Position numbers and translations under genes: made by a program | Part shown: positions 11,910 through 24,240 of the stretch, in pieces | Numbering within the stretch: the first letter of the stretch is position 1 | Layout of the letters: each line of letters opens with the position of its first letter | Assembly (NCBI GenBank): GCA_024138025.1 | Contig: JAMXBD010000393.1 | Location: 248,001-312,000, forward strand | Length of the DNA: 64,000 nucleotides | Source: Combretum micranthum | Lineage: Eukaryota; Streptophyta; Magnoliopsida; Myrtales; Combretaceae | Direction of reading: 5' to 3' | Notes under the pieces: model-generated | The model's input: only the letters and a program-made list of their open reading frames with translations | Told to the model about the DNA's origin: nothing | The model's database searches: none

Positions 11910-12543
11910 GGGGTCCCTCGGGGAAGACATAACCACGGAAACAAACATATTAAATATTTCCACTCTCGTTGCTTTTCATTTCCCTCCCCTTTATTGTATT
12001 TTCTTTTGTTTTTTTTTATTATTGCTTTTTCTTTCTCCTTGCATTGCTAATCCACGTCCAGTAGCCTCACACAAAATACCTCACATTCTTTTTTTATTTA
12101 TTTTATTTTATTATCTTCTTTCATTCCCAATTCTCTCCCTTTTCATGCTTCGTTGACGCCGGATATTTCTCGCACCTCCCATCTCCATTCCACGTTAAAT
12201 TTGGAGAATAAAAACTGAGAGGAAGCTATAAACCATGTCCTGATATTCACATACAAGTATGAAATTATGAGTACGAGAATCCATAAGGTCACGAGGATAA
12301 TTTTAGTAAGATCATGTTTGATTAGTTTAAAAAAAATGAATATAAGAAATATAGTAGAAATTTATACAATTTTCCCCTTTCAATTCCTCTTAAACAGGAA
12401 CTCCTTTGTAGATTGCGGAAAGTTCCATTTGATATCTTACAACACAAAGTGATAATATTAATAATATTGAGAATTAATGTGATGAAGTTTTTGAACTTGG
12501 TATTATATTTAGTCATGGCTGAGAATCCTTGATGTGATATGGA

Positions 12544-13310
12544 TAGACACAGGCATGGTTCGGTTTCAAATTGGAAACCGAACTAGAATCGTCACCGGCG
12601 ATTCCATAACCAGAACCGCATCAGTTGGTTGGTTTTGGAACCGACCAAGGAACCGTCAGTTTCCCAATTCCTAGGCAGGTGAAACTGACGGTCCCCTTAA
12701 AAAAATAAAGAAAAATAAAAATAATATTAAATATATAATTATTAATATTTAAACCATTTCATATAAATAGTAAAATTTATTACATATTCATAATATGTAA
12801 TATATTTGTATCAATAAGATAGATAAACATAACTTAAAATCATACATAATTAGTTTAAATAAACTTTTTCTAAAAGCAAAATTCATTTCTTTAATAATGT
12901 GAAACTATTTTTGACATTGCAATTTTCTTTTTACTCTCTAAAGTATTTTATCTCATATTACTAACTACCTACAATTGATATTAAATGTGTTTATATACAA
13001 ATAAATGTGCATTCTAAACAAATTTTTAAAAAAATTGATTAAATAATCGAACACTTTTAGATCCAATAATTATGATTAATTATTATAAGTTTAAATTTTA
13101 TTTTATTAAAAACTAAAATTCTTTTACTTATTTTTAATCTTTACTTGAAAAAAATAGCGATTTTGCAGTTTCAAACTAGAACTGGAAACTGGCAGTTTTA
13201 TAGAACTAGATTGAAACCGTAGGAGATGGTTTTGATTCCTTAATTTCAGGATCCAGAATCAGTGGTTCCGGTATTAGTTCGATTTGGATCTAGAATCACG
13301 CCCATGTCTA
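12544..13310. mobile_element. hAT-like non-autonomous element (767 bp)
   Basis: Left end TAGACACAGGCATGGTTC and right end, reverse-complemented, TAGACATGGGCGTGATTC form an inverted repeat with few mismatches. Flanking 8-mers GATATGGA (12536-12543) and GATGTAGA (13311-13318) match at 6 of 8 positions, as expected for an old hAT 8-bp duplication. The subterminal parts are rich in GGTTC/GAACC motifs and the middle is AT-rich without a reading frame. Confidence 0.75.
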
Positions 13311-16015
13311 GATGTAGATAATTGGTGATTGATAAAAATTTGATGATTAATGGATTGGTAGATGAAAGTTGACGGGAGTATTGTGAGTGAATTTAACGAA
13401 GAAACACACATGCCTTATATTTTCCATTAAGATCGTGATCTCTACTAAAAAGAAGGGAATGGATCTTCTTAGCTCTCATAGTTAAATTAAGGAATATAAT
13501 CATGATCGATAACTATGGGTAAATATATATATATATATATATATTAAACAGGTGAATAAAACAAAATTAAATAAAAATTGGATACAAGTGAGTTATTTGA
13601 GAATATAAGTGATAAGTTAGTACATTAGAAGCTCAATGAGCTGCACTATGCAATAGGAATAAAAATTTACGTCGTGGATTTGAGAAAGGAATATCATGAT
13701 TCTTTGATTCTTTCTTTGTGGCCAAGACCTATATAAATTTGAGGATTGAAATACTTATGGATATTGATCGATTAAGAGTGCTTGTGGTGATAGATTTTAT
13801 GATATGTTGGTTCATGATGTATAATAAAATATTGAAGGAAATCCATAAGAATGATATGAGTTTCAATTACATGAGATCTATACTCACAAGTCCTAGAAAT
13901 CATGAACAAAGAATTGATGAATTAAAAATGTAATAGTCTTTGAATTGGAAAATTCCATGTTGAAGCTATTTTGGGTAATTGAGGAGACATTAAGTGGAAA
14001 TTATATCAAACTCATGTAGAGACACATCTATAGTCATATTTAAGGATCGAATATTGAGTATGGATATAATTGGAGATGAGTACATTCAGCTAGGATATGA
14101 AAATTTTGAAGTTTAATAAAGCTAGTTTTTACTATGAACAAAAATATATATTATGCTATACCATGTAAAATTACCATGAGAGTAGCTTTAATTAGTATTA
14201 TATACAAGAAATATAAAAATAATTTGTAATTCAACTATAATCCCAAAAAACTTTAGGGAAGCATGCTTAAAATTTTTTATAGTAGATAAATATATATACT
14301 GCGATCTCCAGTTGAAATTTAGGACAATGCAACACCGAATTTGTATAATCCAAAAAAATTTAGGGCATGGAAAAGACTTGATAAACTGTATTGATTCAAG
14401 CATTGAATGCTAAAATAGACACCATCATTGGAAAGTACTCCAACTGTTTATTTGTTGAAAATGAATTAGAAATTGTTAAGACATTGCAAAAGCAAAATTT
14501 TACTAGAAGTTGTCTTCTCCATATGGAAGTTGCAAGCTTTCCTTCATTGATTCGACCACTTATGCATTTCTTTTAATAAAAGCAATATCACATATGAAAA
14601 GTAGTCAAAAAGTTGGATTGAATCAACTATCTACTCGTTGGAATCAATATTAAAATGAGAAAGTTCTATAAAATTAAATATTTAATATCAAAACTGCAGA
14701 AAAACTCAAAACTCGTGCAGTATAGGTTATGAATTAGTTGTTTAAACTATTACCTATAGGATTTTCATAATTCTTAATACATTTAGGTGACATAAGCTTT
14801 GACGTTGAGCTACCCATCAATTCTCAGGACCCATAAAAGCAATGGACAGGTGAGTTCTCTATGATTATTATGTTGTTTGTGTTTATCGTTAGAGAACTAA
14901 ATATAAAAATAATAAATTGATATTTGTGTTGGCCTTTGGGGTTGTTTGTCTTTGAGTTGCTTGTGTGTGCAAAAATTTAAGATTGAGACTAGTATAATCT
15001 ATATTGTTTGCATTAGTTATACATATTTGGATGTTTGTGAAAATTGATTGATCGCATAGAAATAAACTTATAATTATTTGGCTTTGAATTAATTAAATGG
15101 ATCATGCATATCATGCGTCCTACATATTTTGAATAGCCAGTATCATGCTGGGCAGACTGGTATGCATGGTTAAGTTCGTGTGTCCATTTGTGCTAGCAAG
15201 GAACTAACTCACCTAGGAAAATGCAACCTTACGGATATAATCATACCAAGGGGTCGGCTTAGGGTTTTGTATATTTAGGAATAGTTTTTCAAATCATTTT
15301 TGAAAAAAAAAAAAAGATCTCACTTTCATTAAGTATTTCATGAAATATCCAAGGTTACATAATAACCTAGAACTTGTGGGTTTGTGTTGGGTCATCGCAA
15401 CCATGCACACTTTCCTAACCTAAGTCACGAAGGGTGCAAATTTGTACCATATAGGATCTAACTAGTTGATTATATATGTTTGCTCATGTGGTTGTTACAT
15501 TGCATTTGCTTATTATTAATTGTTTGATAACAATGGTTGAAAGTGTAATGTGAGGGAATTTCACTCAACTAGATGTAGCTAACTTCTTAACAGTCTATTT
15601 TTGCAGGTAATACAAAGCTAGGATTGAGACAAGATTCAAGTGCGAAGTGAATCTAACTTCAAGTTGCATGAAATAGGTAAAATATTAGAAATTTGTAAGA
15701 TTAAACCTAGATTGAGAGATGAAACCTATAACTAGAATTTTCCTTCTTAATTAAACCTAATTAATATTTCTTTTAGACCTAGGTTTACCATATCTTATCT
15801 TTTAATAAGGTATCTTCTCTATGGTCCTTGTAATCTGTGGAAGTATTGGTATCCAAAACTATTTTCATAATAAATATATATATGTATAACATAATGAGGG
15901 AATAATTAATTAGAGTATTGCAAAATATGACTTGTAAGGTGATCTCATGTTACGAATGCACATATGATATGACAATTTTAGGACAATCCTACTAGGCCCC
16001 TTACTAGGGTTATCA
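13311..16015. other. Non-coding remainder of the insertion
   Basis: Contains an (AT)n microsatellite at 13522-13544. Otherwise there is no family-level match. The open frames at 13718-13933 and 14391-14576 are short, isolated and unrecognised. Confidence 0.35.
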
Positions 16016-16019
16016 GACC

Positions 16020-16640
16020 TGTAAACACGCTTTGTTGAACCTTTCCCGATAATCTGTCAGGGGTTTATCTTGCCTTTGTCATACAATGTAGATGTATAAG
16101 GTGTTCTTCTCTAGTAGCTTGCTTGCCATGAAATAGGCTATGAAGATTTCACTGAGTTGGTCAAACAAGCCAATAGTGTTGAGTGTGAGCTTGTTGAACC
16201 AAACTCGAGCAGCACCTTGGAAGGTGGTAGGGAAGTTTTTGAACCAAATGGCATCTGAAAAGGTAAGAATCGCCATGGTATAGTGGAATTAGGCAACGTG
16301 ATCCTTTGGGCTGGTAGTCCCCTCATATGACTTTAAGCTTGGAAGTCGAGCTTCGATGGGGCATACTTCTGATTGGATTTTGGCAACATTTGGTGTTTTG
16401 CCTAGTATTGTCTTCATAGTGGATTTGTTTCCAAAACTTTCTTTGATGGTCAAGAGCCTCCTTATTATGTCTTTGATTTCTTCAAGAGCTCGCTCCTTTT
16501 CCTTGCTTAGATAAACTAATGTGATAGGAAGTGTTAATGCATGGTCCTTATGAGCTCGGGCCAAGCTAGCGCCCGTGTAATCTTCTTTTAAACTCTAAAC
16601 TAGGACCCATGCGATCTGCTTTCAAACCCCCCTCATCACT
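16020..16640 (-). pseudogene. Tat-type gag, N-terminal half
   Basis: Minus-strand frames: 16564-16289 (including RLPSLKSYEGTTSPKDHVA, the PxLxxYDGTxDPxDHL signature of Tat gags) and 16276-16079 (FKNFPTTFQGAARVWFNKLT, the gag capsid core). The frame continues to RQDKPLTDYRERFNKACLQV near 16070-16022. A frameshift near 16285 separates the two frames. It would encode the capsid of the particle in which the element's RNA is copied. It breaks off at the CCTGTAA edge of the foreign insertion. Confidence 0.85.
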
Positions 16641-17960
16641 TATGCGATGATCTGTTGAGGTTTGAGTCAGGTGTTGAAATATGTAGTTGCCTCATGAGGT
16701 AGTGGAAGCAGTCCTTGCAGGGCTTTAAGAGATAGTGGGCCTTTGGTAGACATTCAAAGCTGGTCTCAAGATGTGGGATTGAGCTCTAGCGGATAAACTA
16801 GCCCACGGTGGAGTAGCGATATGCTGGTGGTGTCTCCTGGGTGATGCTCTGTTACACCTTGATGGTGAACAAGTTGATGAATCATTCTGCTATGCATTAG
16901 AAGCTTTTCTTCCAAATGTAAGTTCTCTAATCCTTCTAGCTTTGTAATTTTAACTTACAAGAGAGCATTAGAGTGCCCATTTTTTATTGTGTGATTTTCT
17001 TACATAGGTTCTTGAGATCCAGAATACGTCCTGGGTGCACAAAATTAACATTGACGGTAATAGGTGGTTCTTGATATGGCACCTTAGGAGCTCTATCATC
17101 TATTAGAGCTGCTACCGACTAAGTAGAATCTGAATCAAGTTGATTATTGCTTTGTTGAGGTCTCAGAATAGTCAATATTAGAGGTTACTATTTGGCATGT
17201 GGATTGTGGGTTTTTATCCGATCAATAGTCTGGTGTTTATAGGAGAGTAGAATGAAAAAGATAATCTGAGAGATTTTCCCATAGACCACACTAAAAAAAT
17301 GTTGCAAGTGTTGATTTTGCAGTAGAGTTTCACCCCTGCAAATATAAAGAAATAGTCAGTGGTATGCTGGAGGGTTATCCAATACGGCAATTCCAATACT
17401 TAAGTTAGTGCATGGGTCTCTTAGAAAATCTCTAAAGGAGTATTGATTGGATAAAAATCATTCTACCCCTTCCCTGTAAAGGGATGGATTTTTATAGGTT
17501 ATGGCCTACCCAAATGAGATCCATCTAATCTTTTTTGTTAGGATGAATCTCCATCTAGTTGCCAACTCGACACCTGAGGTGAAGGATTTATCTAGTGCTC
17601 GAGGTGAGGGAGTTGCTACTGCACAGAGTGTAGCCAAATTGGTGATGTGAGATCTTACTAAGATGGCTTATGGGCGAGCTCGTAGGTTGTCAAGGTGAGT
17701 ACAAGCTTAGATCCCCTGTCAAGGCAGGATCAAGGCGTCGCCTGTCGTATGCCTTTCTTGGGTTAGTAGAGTTGATGATCTTTTAGACCTTTCTTGGGCT
17801 CTTCGATCCATGTGGGGATTATAATGGGTCGAGTGGGTTGTGATCTCTATTCCATCCTCAATAGACAATTCTCAAGGTTTAGTTTTGGTTCTACCAACTC
17901 CATGAACCACTTATTTTTCTTTTTTTTTTCTTTTTAAATCCCGCCAAGCCAACATGTAAA
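16641..17960 (-). other. Probable 5' untranslated region and LTR of the Tat element
   Basis: Lies upstream of the Tat gag on the minus strand, where leader and 5' LTR are expected. It contains GC-richer, retrotransposon-like sequence and no host-gene motif. The LTR limits and primer-binding site could not be placed, and the partner LTR is missing. Confidence 0.4.
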
Positions 17961-18552
17961 TTTTGAGAAAATTAAAGATAAATGTAAATAAAAAATGCAT
18001 CGAAACTACACATTTGCAAAACTAAAGATAAATGTACGTTTGGATAATGACAAAACATATACATGATATTTACTCTTTTTTTTTTTCAACTACTACAAAT
18101 AATGGATCTGACAACCATTTAATTTTTGGTTGAAAGTTAGTAGGCTAAACGCTACATTCTTATTTTTACCTTCCTCAGTCAAGAGTTGCAGCTGAGGTTG
18201 ATTGTGTTTTTTTCTCTTAAATGATGGATAGATTGACCTACCATATCTTTGGGTCAATTGCCAAGTCTTGACCTAGCAAATCATGACCCACTTGTGAGTT
18301 ACAAGCACTATTCACCTAGGCCTACCAAACCCAACAAGTCTATTGGCAAGTCCAAACCATCTTTCACGGGCCAGTTCCCACTTCGGGAACCGACAATGCC
18401 GGGTCAAGTTGATTCCTAGATAAAACCCGACCCATGATGATGTCTATATATGTTTTCATTTCAAATTCCAATAGCAATTGTATTAATCATGGAATTTCAT
18501 TTATATATTTGTTATATGGCTCATGTAATTATCATTTTCGAACAGAGGACAT
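17961..18552. other. Intergenic DNA
   Basis: A short near-duplicate phrase (ACTAAAGATAAATGTA-like) occurs at about 17966 and 18020. No coding or RNA homology is seen. Confidence 0.35.
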
Positions 18553-18725
18553 TAGGTATGTATATTTTGATTTGCATTTGATTTGTATCTATATCTAACT
18601 ATTTGATATGTTCACGAGTAAAAATATTTATTTTTCATTTATATATATGTATTGACAAATAATCTATTTGAAAATGATAAAAGAAAATATCAAAATGACC
18701 AAAATAAGATGAACCAAACAAAGCC
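18553..18725 (-). mobile_element. MITE family M2, copy 1
   Basis: Reverse-complemented, it starts GGCTTTGTTTGGTTCATC and shares ordered blocks (TCATTTTGATAT, TATCATTTTCAAA, and a terminal TAGATATAGATACAAAT block) with 20054-20297 (+) and 46549-46758 (-). Short, AT-rich and non-coding, with a dispersed three-copy pattern. Confidence 0.6.
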
Positions 18726-20053
18726 TAAATATTATTAATCTATTGCATATATAAGAAAAGTATTAATAGGTAACACAAATTTAATTAGTTCATGAGCAAA
18801 GGCTTAGCCCAAATTTACATGTTGTTGATATAACACTTAGAATAATCTACTAAACAATTCTTTGGAAATTGTCACACTATGTATTTGGTTTACTGGGATG
18901 AAATTGACATTCTACATTTACTACTATGGAATAACTATTTTCTTGTTTTTTGTAAAAGTTTCTACTATAAGAAATATCCATTCCATCTAACGTGGAATAG
19001 ATAAAGAATCCTTATCATTTTCCTTTATCATGAATTGTTATTCCTCATGAAAAGCATCTTTTTTTTTTTTAAATACCCATAATCATAGAACAAAGAAATT
19101 ACAATAACTTTTTAGTCTTATTCAATTCCATTCAATTAAACACAGTAAAAAAATATTGATCAAAGACTTTTGAGAATGGGGTTGATTTAATTATTCTATT
19201 CATTGGAGGAGTGGCATGTCTTCTTTTCCCACAGGTTTTGCAGACTCCCGGATGTTACCAGTACGTAGTTTCTGCACTAATTTATTTAAATTTCCCCATA
19301 TTGTTTATGTAGTATAACCAACATTTTAATGTATATATCAATTAGATTGCATCTTGTTCCTGTACCATTCTTGCAGTCCAATAGGAGAATAATATCTAGT
19401 CGCTATGTGCTGTTTGCTTAAGTTTCATATGAGCACGTTGTTCTATTCAATTGTCGTGTGTCAACTAGAGCTTTCAATTACAAAATTGTTAAACATGTAA
19501 GCGAACAGCACATCTTTTCGTGACTGTAGGTATTACACATAGGTAATAATTCAGGGCATGAGTTATAGCTAGTCCATCTTACTGCCATACCAATTGCTCA
19601 AAAGTTTAGATTAGTTGCTTCTATTAATACCTTTATTAAACTACGGTAAAAACTATCTAGGCAAATATATATATATATAATATATATAGAGAGAGAGAGA
19701 GAGAGGTGTGTGCGTGTTTGGTTGTTGTGGGGTAGCGGTTGGGGTGTGTGGGTTTAAGAATGCCAAAATGAAAATGTAAACGTAAACCAAGACCTCTTGT
19801 ACATATAAAGTTATAATAACAATAGAGAATAGAGAGTACTAAAATTTGAGAATTCCTAAGGTAGCTTTGATATTTTAGTGTACCCAAACTTTTGCAGCCA
19901 CTAAACAAACACATTAACCGCCATTTCTCAATAGAGCTCCTTCTCCTTCATGACTTCCTTGTTACGCCCCCAGCAGGACTTTAAGTGCTATTTTCATAGC
20001 ACAAATGTGGTGGTGGTAATTTGCTCATTTAAGAATCATATGTGGGCTATGGC
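18726..20053. other. Intergenic DNA with TA/GA microsatellite
   Basis: A (TA)n(GA)n tract lies at about 19663-19706. Around 18890-19150 a TTCCATTC/GGAATAGA-rich stretch resembles the MITE-like sequence at 24540-24905. No gene seen. Confidence 0.4.
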
Positions 20054-20297
20054 AAGTTTGTTTGTTTCATCATATTATAGTCATTTTGACATCATATTTT
20101 TATCATTTTCAAACAAGTATTTGCTTATGGCAAAAGAAAAAAGAATGTTTATTAGGAAATTGATATTGATGAAAAACTGATAGTTTTAGTGATAAACAGA
20201 CTAAACAAATATGATATAGATGTGATACAAATAAGTTATAGATGTAGATCAGATGTAGATACAATACAAATAAAAATCCAACAATCCAAACAGTCCT
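20054..20297 (+). mobile_element. MITE family M2, copy 2
   Basis: Starts GTTTGTTTGTTTCATC and ends near CAATCCAAACAGTCC. It shares AGGAAATTGATATTGATGAA / AAGAAATTGATACTGATGAA and AAACTGA(T/A)AGTTTTA blocks with the reverse complement of 46549-46758, and TTTATCATTTTCAAA with 18553-18725. The small open frame across it (19950-20180) is not a gene. Confidence 0.65.
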
Positions 20298-20340
20298 AGG
20301 CGTTTTTGTTGAAAGGTCAAATTGCAGCCCAACTTTAATG

Positions 20341-20760
20341 CTAGGCACGTCCGGCTGCAAACGAGTCAAGTCAATACAGTACAGTGCTAAGCTTTAACTC
20401 AAACTCGGCTCAAATTTCAAAGCTTGAACTTAAAATTTAAGCTCTGGTTCGAAATAATAGTACATAAGCTCAAGCTTGACTAGGTTAAATTCGTTTAAGC
20501 TCGATTTATATTAAAAAAATATTTTTAATTCTGATTTAAATAATATTAATAGTTAAATTCGATTTCATTCAATTAATATTTAAATTCGATTCAAGCTCAA
20601 TAGAGTTCGATTAGGTTTGCAAGCTAATTGAATTAAATATATAAAGTTCGAGTTTGGCTCAATAAGCTACTTGAATAACCCGAGCTTAACCTCGACTCGC
20701 TATTCTTAAATCGAACTTAACGAAACATCAAACCGATCTTCAATAGATTATGAACTGACT
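20341..20760. mobile_element. hAT-like element rich in AAGCTCGA motifs
   Basis: Opens near GGCTGCAAACGAGTCAAG and consists of repeated GAGCTTGA/TCAAGCTC/CTCGA motifs in both orientations around an AT-rich centre. This is the usual make-up of small non-autonomous hAT elements, and the element at 30988-31618 has the same make-up. Edges are approximate and no target-site duplication was identified. Confidence 0.5.
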
Positions 20761-20984
20761 TAATTTAGTTGCACTACCACGTCAACCAGCAACTCGATTT
20801 TGTTAGTCCAGGTTTTGTTGCTGTCGTTATTTTTTTCCTTAAATTTTCTTTACTTTAACTGCTGAAGATCAGCCCAATCTTTTCACCTGTGCTATAAGCT
20901 TACTCATCAGTCCAATAGCGTAGGGATTTATAACTATTGATCATTGAAGTCTTAGTACATGTTTCTAGATATAGCAAATCGTAA

Positions 20985-21035
20985 AGTAGTAGTAGTAGTA
21001 ATAATAATAATAATTGTTATTATTATTATTATTAG
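20985..21035. repeat. GTA/ATA then TTA trinucleotide microsatellite
   Basis: (GTA)n passes into (ATA)n, then into (TTA)n on the same strand, so the AATAAT and ATTATT halves can pair as a hairpin. The 61-residue frame across it is low-complexity and not a gene. Confidence 0.8.
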
Positions 21036-21865
21036 TTTTCAATTGTATGCTCATTCCTTCGAGCACTTCAAACGTTCAAATTTCCGTGATTCTTCACCGC
21101 CTGCCATGGACATTATTTATGGGGAATATATTTTATTTTACTAAATATCTAGATTATTATATATACGCTATATCATATTAATGCATGCCGCTTGTTAAGT
21201 GGCATTCAAGTTGAACATGGCTGCTTCGAACACTCTCGTTCGTTCGGTTCTAATTTTTTTTTTCTCCCACGCCTCAATTGACACTTAAACGCTTCATATT
21301 TTTATCCTGCAAATTTTCTATCTTACGCATATATGTTTTATCTTTAATTTAATTGTAATATAATACTTATGTATATGGCATGTATGACTTGCACATGATC
21401 ACATAGCATCTGTTAAAAATGATCAATCTAAACGTTTATAGCCAGTTTTACAATTTACCAAATCGTTCTCTAATTCCCGTTAAACGTTTAAAGCTCCTAA
21501 ATCGTGCTTTTCTAATGTAATGGTGTAAATTTCCTATTTATTATTACTTTTGATTAAATTAATTTATATGCAATCCTAATTTTGCAAAGCCAATTTTACG
21601 AGGCCACTTCTACAAACTTTTGTGACCACTATGCAAAGTTTAATTGGAATTGAATAACGTTACTTCAGGTATTAAATTAAATGCCCCGTTATTAGCTTGC
21701 TAAAAACTTAAAAAGAGGACCATATTCTTTAAGCTAATAACTCAAGCTTCTTAAGCTAGCAGCTCAATTAGGTTTGGGGTGTTATAGATGTCGAACACTA
21801 GCATCAAGTTGCTGTTGTCAGTATTTTATCATTTTGTGATTGGAGTGATGGTGCAAAGATGATGG
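21036..21865. other. Intergenic DNA
   Basis: No coding homology, inverted ends or RNA gene recognised. Confidence 0.35.
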
Positions 21866-22715
21866 CAGGGATGTGTACGGTAATGCTTGATTCGGTGTGC
21901 ACAGTAATGCTCAAACCATATTGTACCATATTTTATGGTTTGGTTTTTCTTTTAAATTAAAACCTAACTATACGGTTGGGTTCGTAATTTTTTTGAAAAA
22001 AAAAAACGGTTTAATACGGTTCAGTTTGAAATTCGAACCATTTTTATTCATAAAATAAAAAATATATTTATAAAAAAACTTCCATTACATATTTTTTATT
22101 ATTAATGTAAATATAAAAAAACTAAAATTAATCATTTATCAAAAAACATGTAAAACTTATAAGAGAAAGAGATTTCATCCATTATAAAATCATAATCATA
22201 ACTAGTCTTATTTTTTTTAAATTATTTTGAAATAATGGTATACTAGACTTTATCTCAATATAAGACACCAAATTAAAATCTCTGTATGCTTCTAACTAAC
22301 ATATTATCAATTATATAAATTAATAAGTAACTAAATATTAGAAGTAAATTAATTAGTGAGACAAATGAAAAAAATATTCATAAGTTAGAATATTAAAGGC
22401 TAAAATCTAAAATATATCTTATTTGTAGATAACATAACAATTAAAACATAATATGACAAATGTAATTTTATTCTCATGAATGGTACATATCTAAGTCATA
22501 AATTTTTAAAATAATTAATTTTTTAATGAAACAATTAAGAATAAAAATAATATGTTTAATTTTTTAAAATATGTAAAATGGCCTGGTTTGGTTTGAACTA
22601 TATGGTTTGATTCAGGGTCTGGAACCGAACTATTTCATAAAAAAACTGAAATTTTGGTTCGGTTCAGTTTGATCCTATCTGGTTCATGGTTCGATCATTT
22701 TTTTACAAATGAGAG
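21866..22715. mobile_element. hAT-like element with GGTT(C/T)GG-rich ends
   Basis: Both ends are dense in GGTTTGGTTT/GGTTCGGTTC and their complements, around a long AT-rich middle without a reading frame. This is the same architecture as the dated elements at 23436 and 25468. The exact termini and the target-site duplication are not clear. Confidence 0.5.
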
Positions 22716-22997
22716 CAATAGTGATGAATAGTAATATAATGTGAAAATACAGTTAAAATGAATATACAATAATATCAATAATATAATTATAGGATTAGTT
22801 ATTCTAGTATATACATGTGTATGAAAAATAACCTGAAGTATGAAAAATAAAAATAAAATTATTGCACAATACTTAGCCTATTCAATATGATGTAAGAAAT
22901 TTGTATTGTAATGTTTTTATTATTATGTATCGCATTGTATTGTCCTCATTTTTATGTAGTGTACCGGAAAACATATGCCTTTCTTGTATAACAAGAG

Positions 22998-24240
22998 TGA
23001 ATGGATTAAACCAATAATAATTGGAGGTGAGCATACGATCAAATGGGTTAAGCTGTGCCAATTCATTTTGGTCCGTGTGTTAAATGGCCAAGAAATTCTA
23101 GTCCTTTGTTAAATGGCCAAAATTTTGGCTCTAGTTTGGCCTACTTCGGTTAACGAGCTAAGTGGCTAAAAAGAAATTTTTTTATTTTTATTTTGTATGT
23201 TAATTTATTTGGATGTTGAAACATTTAAGTATTATAGAGTTATATATATCAATAATTATTTTATTTTTATTTTAATTATTTATATATAAAAATAATTTTT
23301 TAAAATTATTTATTAGATGTCATATTATATTTAATCTAATTTTTTTTAAATGAAATTTTGGCCAATTATTAAACAGTTTTTTCTTTTAATTTATAATTTA
23401 ACCTGTGACAAATCCGATTTGTCATGGGTTAGCCCTAGGGGTGTTCAAAAAAACCGATCAAACCGAGAAACCGAACCGAAACCGAAAAACCAAACCGAAA
23501 AATTAGGTTAACCAGTCCATCGGTTTCGGTTTAGGTTTATGGTTTTTAATTTTTTCGGTTTTCGGTTTCGGTTTCGGTTTGTAATTTAAAAAACCGATGG
23601 TTAACGGTTAACCGGTCCAATAATTATATATTTATAATATTAGTTAATTTTTTCAAAAATATAACATAAGTATATGAAGTGAAACACGACACTGTGACCC
23701 TAAGCCTTTTTCTCTTTATTTAATTATTTCTTTCCCATATCCTTCTACAGTTATGCTGCTTTGCTCTCACAAGTCAACTCACAATCACGCCTTAATCCTC
23801 AATCTCACGACCATTATAAAGACAGATCCAATACATCTAAACTCTTCTTGATGCAGCACAGTGAATTGCTACAATGTACACAAGTTGTGTGGCTGAAAGG
23901 ATGATTAAAAATGCCTTCATTGTTCTCTGAAAATATGAACAAACGGAAATTTATCAGCTGTAAAACAAAAAATGGATAATTATTATATTGAATGGTTAAA
24001 AACCGAAATCCGAAAAAATTAACCGAAAAAAATGGTTAACCGTTAAGGCGGTTAACCATTAATAATGGACTGGTTACGATTTGCATTTTAAAAAAACCGA
24101 TAATTATGGATCGGTTCAAAAAATAGAGCCATGGACCGGTTAACCGGTCCATGAACACCCCTAGTTAGCCCACGGACTAAACAGACTAGATAAAACTGAT
24201 CTGTTTTATTCCATCTTCAGGCTAACAGCTCTACCGAAAG
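22998..24240. mobile_element. Older hAT-like element, split by a later insertion
   Basis: The left part (22998-23435) has GGTGAGCA near its start followed by TTAAATGGCC(A)A motifs and an AT-rich body. The right part (24172-24240) resumes with TTAGCCC and TAGCCCACGG-type sequence. The younger element at 23436-24163 interrupts it with a perfect duplication. The outer ends are approximate. Confidence 0.45.
23436..24163. mobile_element. hAT-like non-autonomous element (728 bp), perfect TSD
   Basis: Ends are perfect 12-base inverted repeats: TAGGGGTGTTCA on the left and TGAACACCCCTA on the right. Flanks carry an identical 8-bp duplication GTTAGCCC (23428-23435 and 24164-24171), diagnostic of hAT-type insertion. 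Subterminal regions are full of AACCGAAACC and GGTTTCGGTT motifs that can fold back. The interior (about 23690-23940) is a unique non-coding stretch. It has no transposase, so it must have been moved by a relative's enzyme. Confidence 0.92.

Larger units (their letters stand above)
11386..16015. mobile_element. Unidentified 4.6-kb insertion inside Tat gag
   Basis: The two Tat gag halves adjoin in family order but lie 4.6 kb apart. The 7-mer CCTGTAA stands at both edges (left about 11371-11377, right about 16018-16024), which fits a target-site duplication of at least 7 bp with the insertion between. The interior has no recognised transposase, integrase or LTR pair. It holds a C-run, a hAT-type element (12544-13310), an AT microsatellite and two short open frames of no known family (13718-13933, 14391-14576). 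A TTTTTGCAG|GTAAT phrase at about 15600 resembles a spliced leader. The inserting element type is unknown. Confidence 0.5.
9458..17900 (-). mobile_element. Tat-type Ty3/gypsy retrotransposon, truncated and interrupted
   Basis: Minus-strand order from right to left: 5' region (16641-17900), gag N-terminal part (16564-16020), foreign DNA (16015-11386), gag C-terminal part (11385-10790), protease (10560-10150), reverse transcriptase (9800-9458). It is cut off inside the polymerase, exactly at the edge of the Athila-like LTR. The gag and polymerase motifs match the Tat/Retand lineage better than chromoviruses. Stops and frameshifts throughout show it is long dead. LTR boundaries on the right were not resolved. 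Confidence 0.8.

Noticed and set aside
11764..12156. 130-residue plus-strand frame with poly-proline
   Set aside because: The proline run is simply the C homopolymer and flanking CA/CT repeats in translation. No homologous protein pattern surrounds it.
13522..13544. (AT)n tract considered as a promoter TATA element
   Set aside because: It is a plain microsatellite with no gene downstream.
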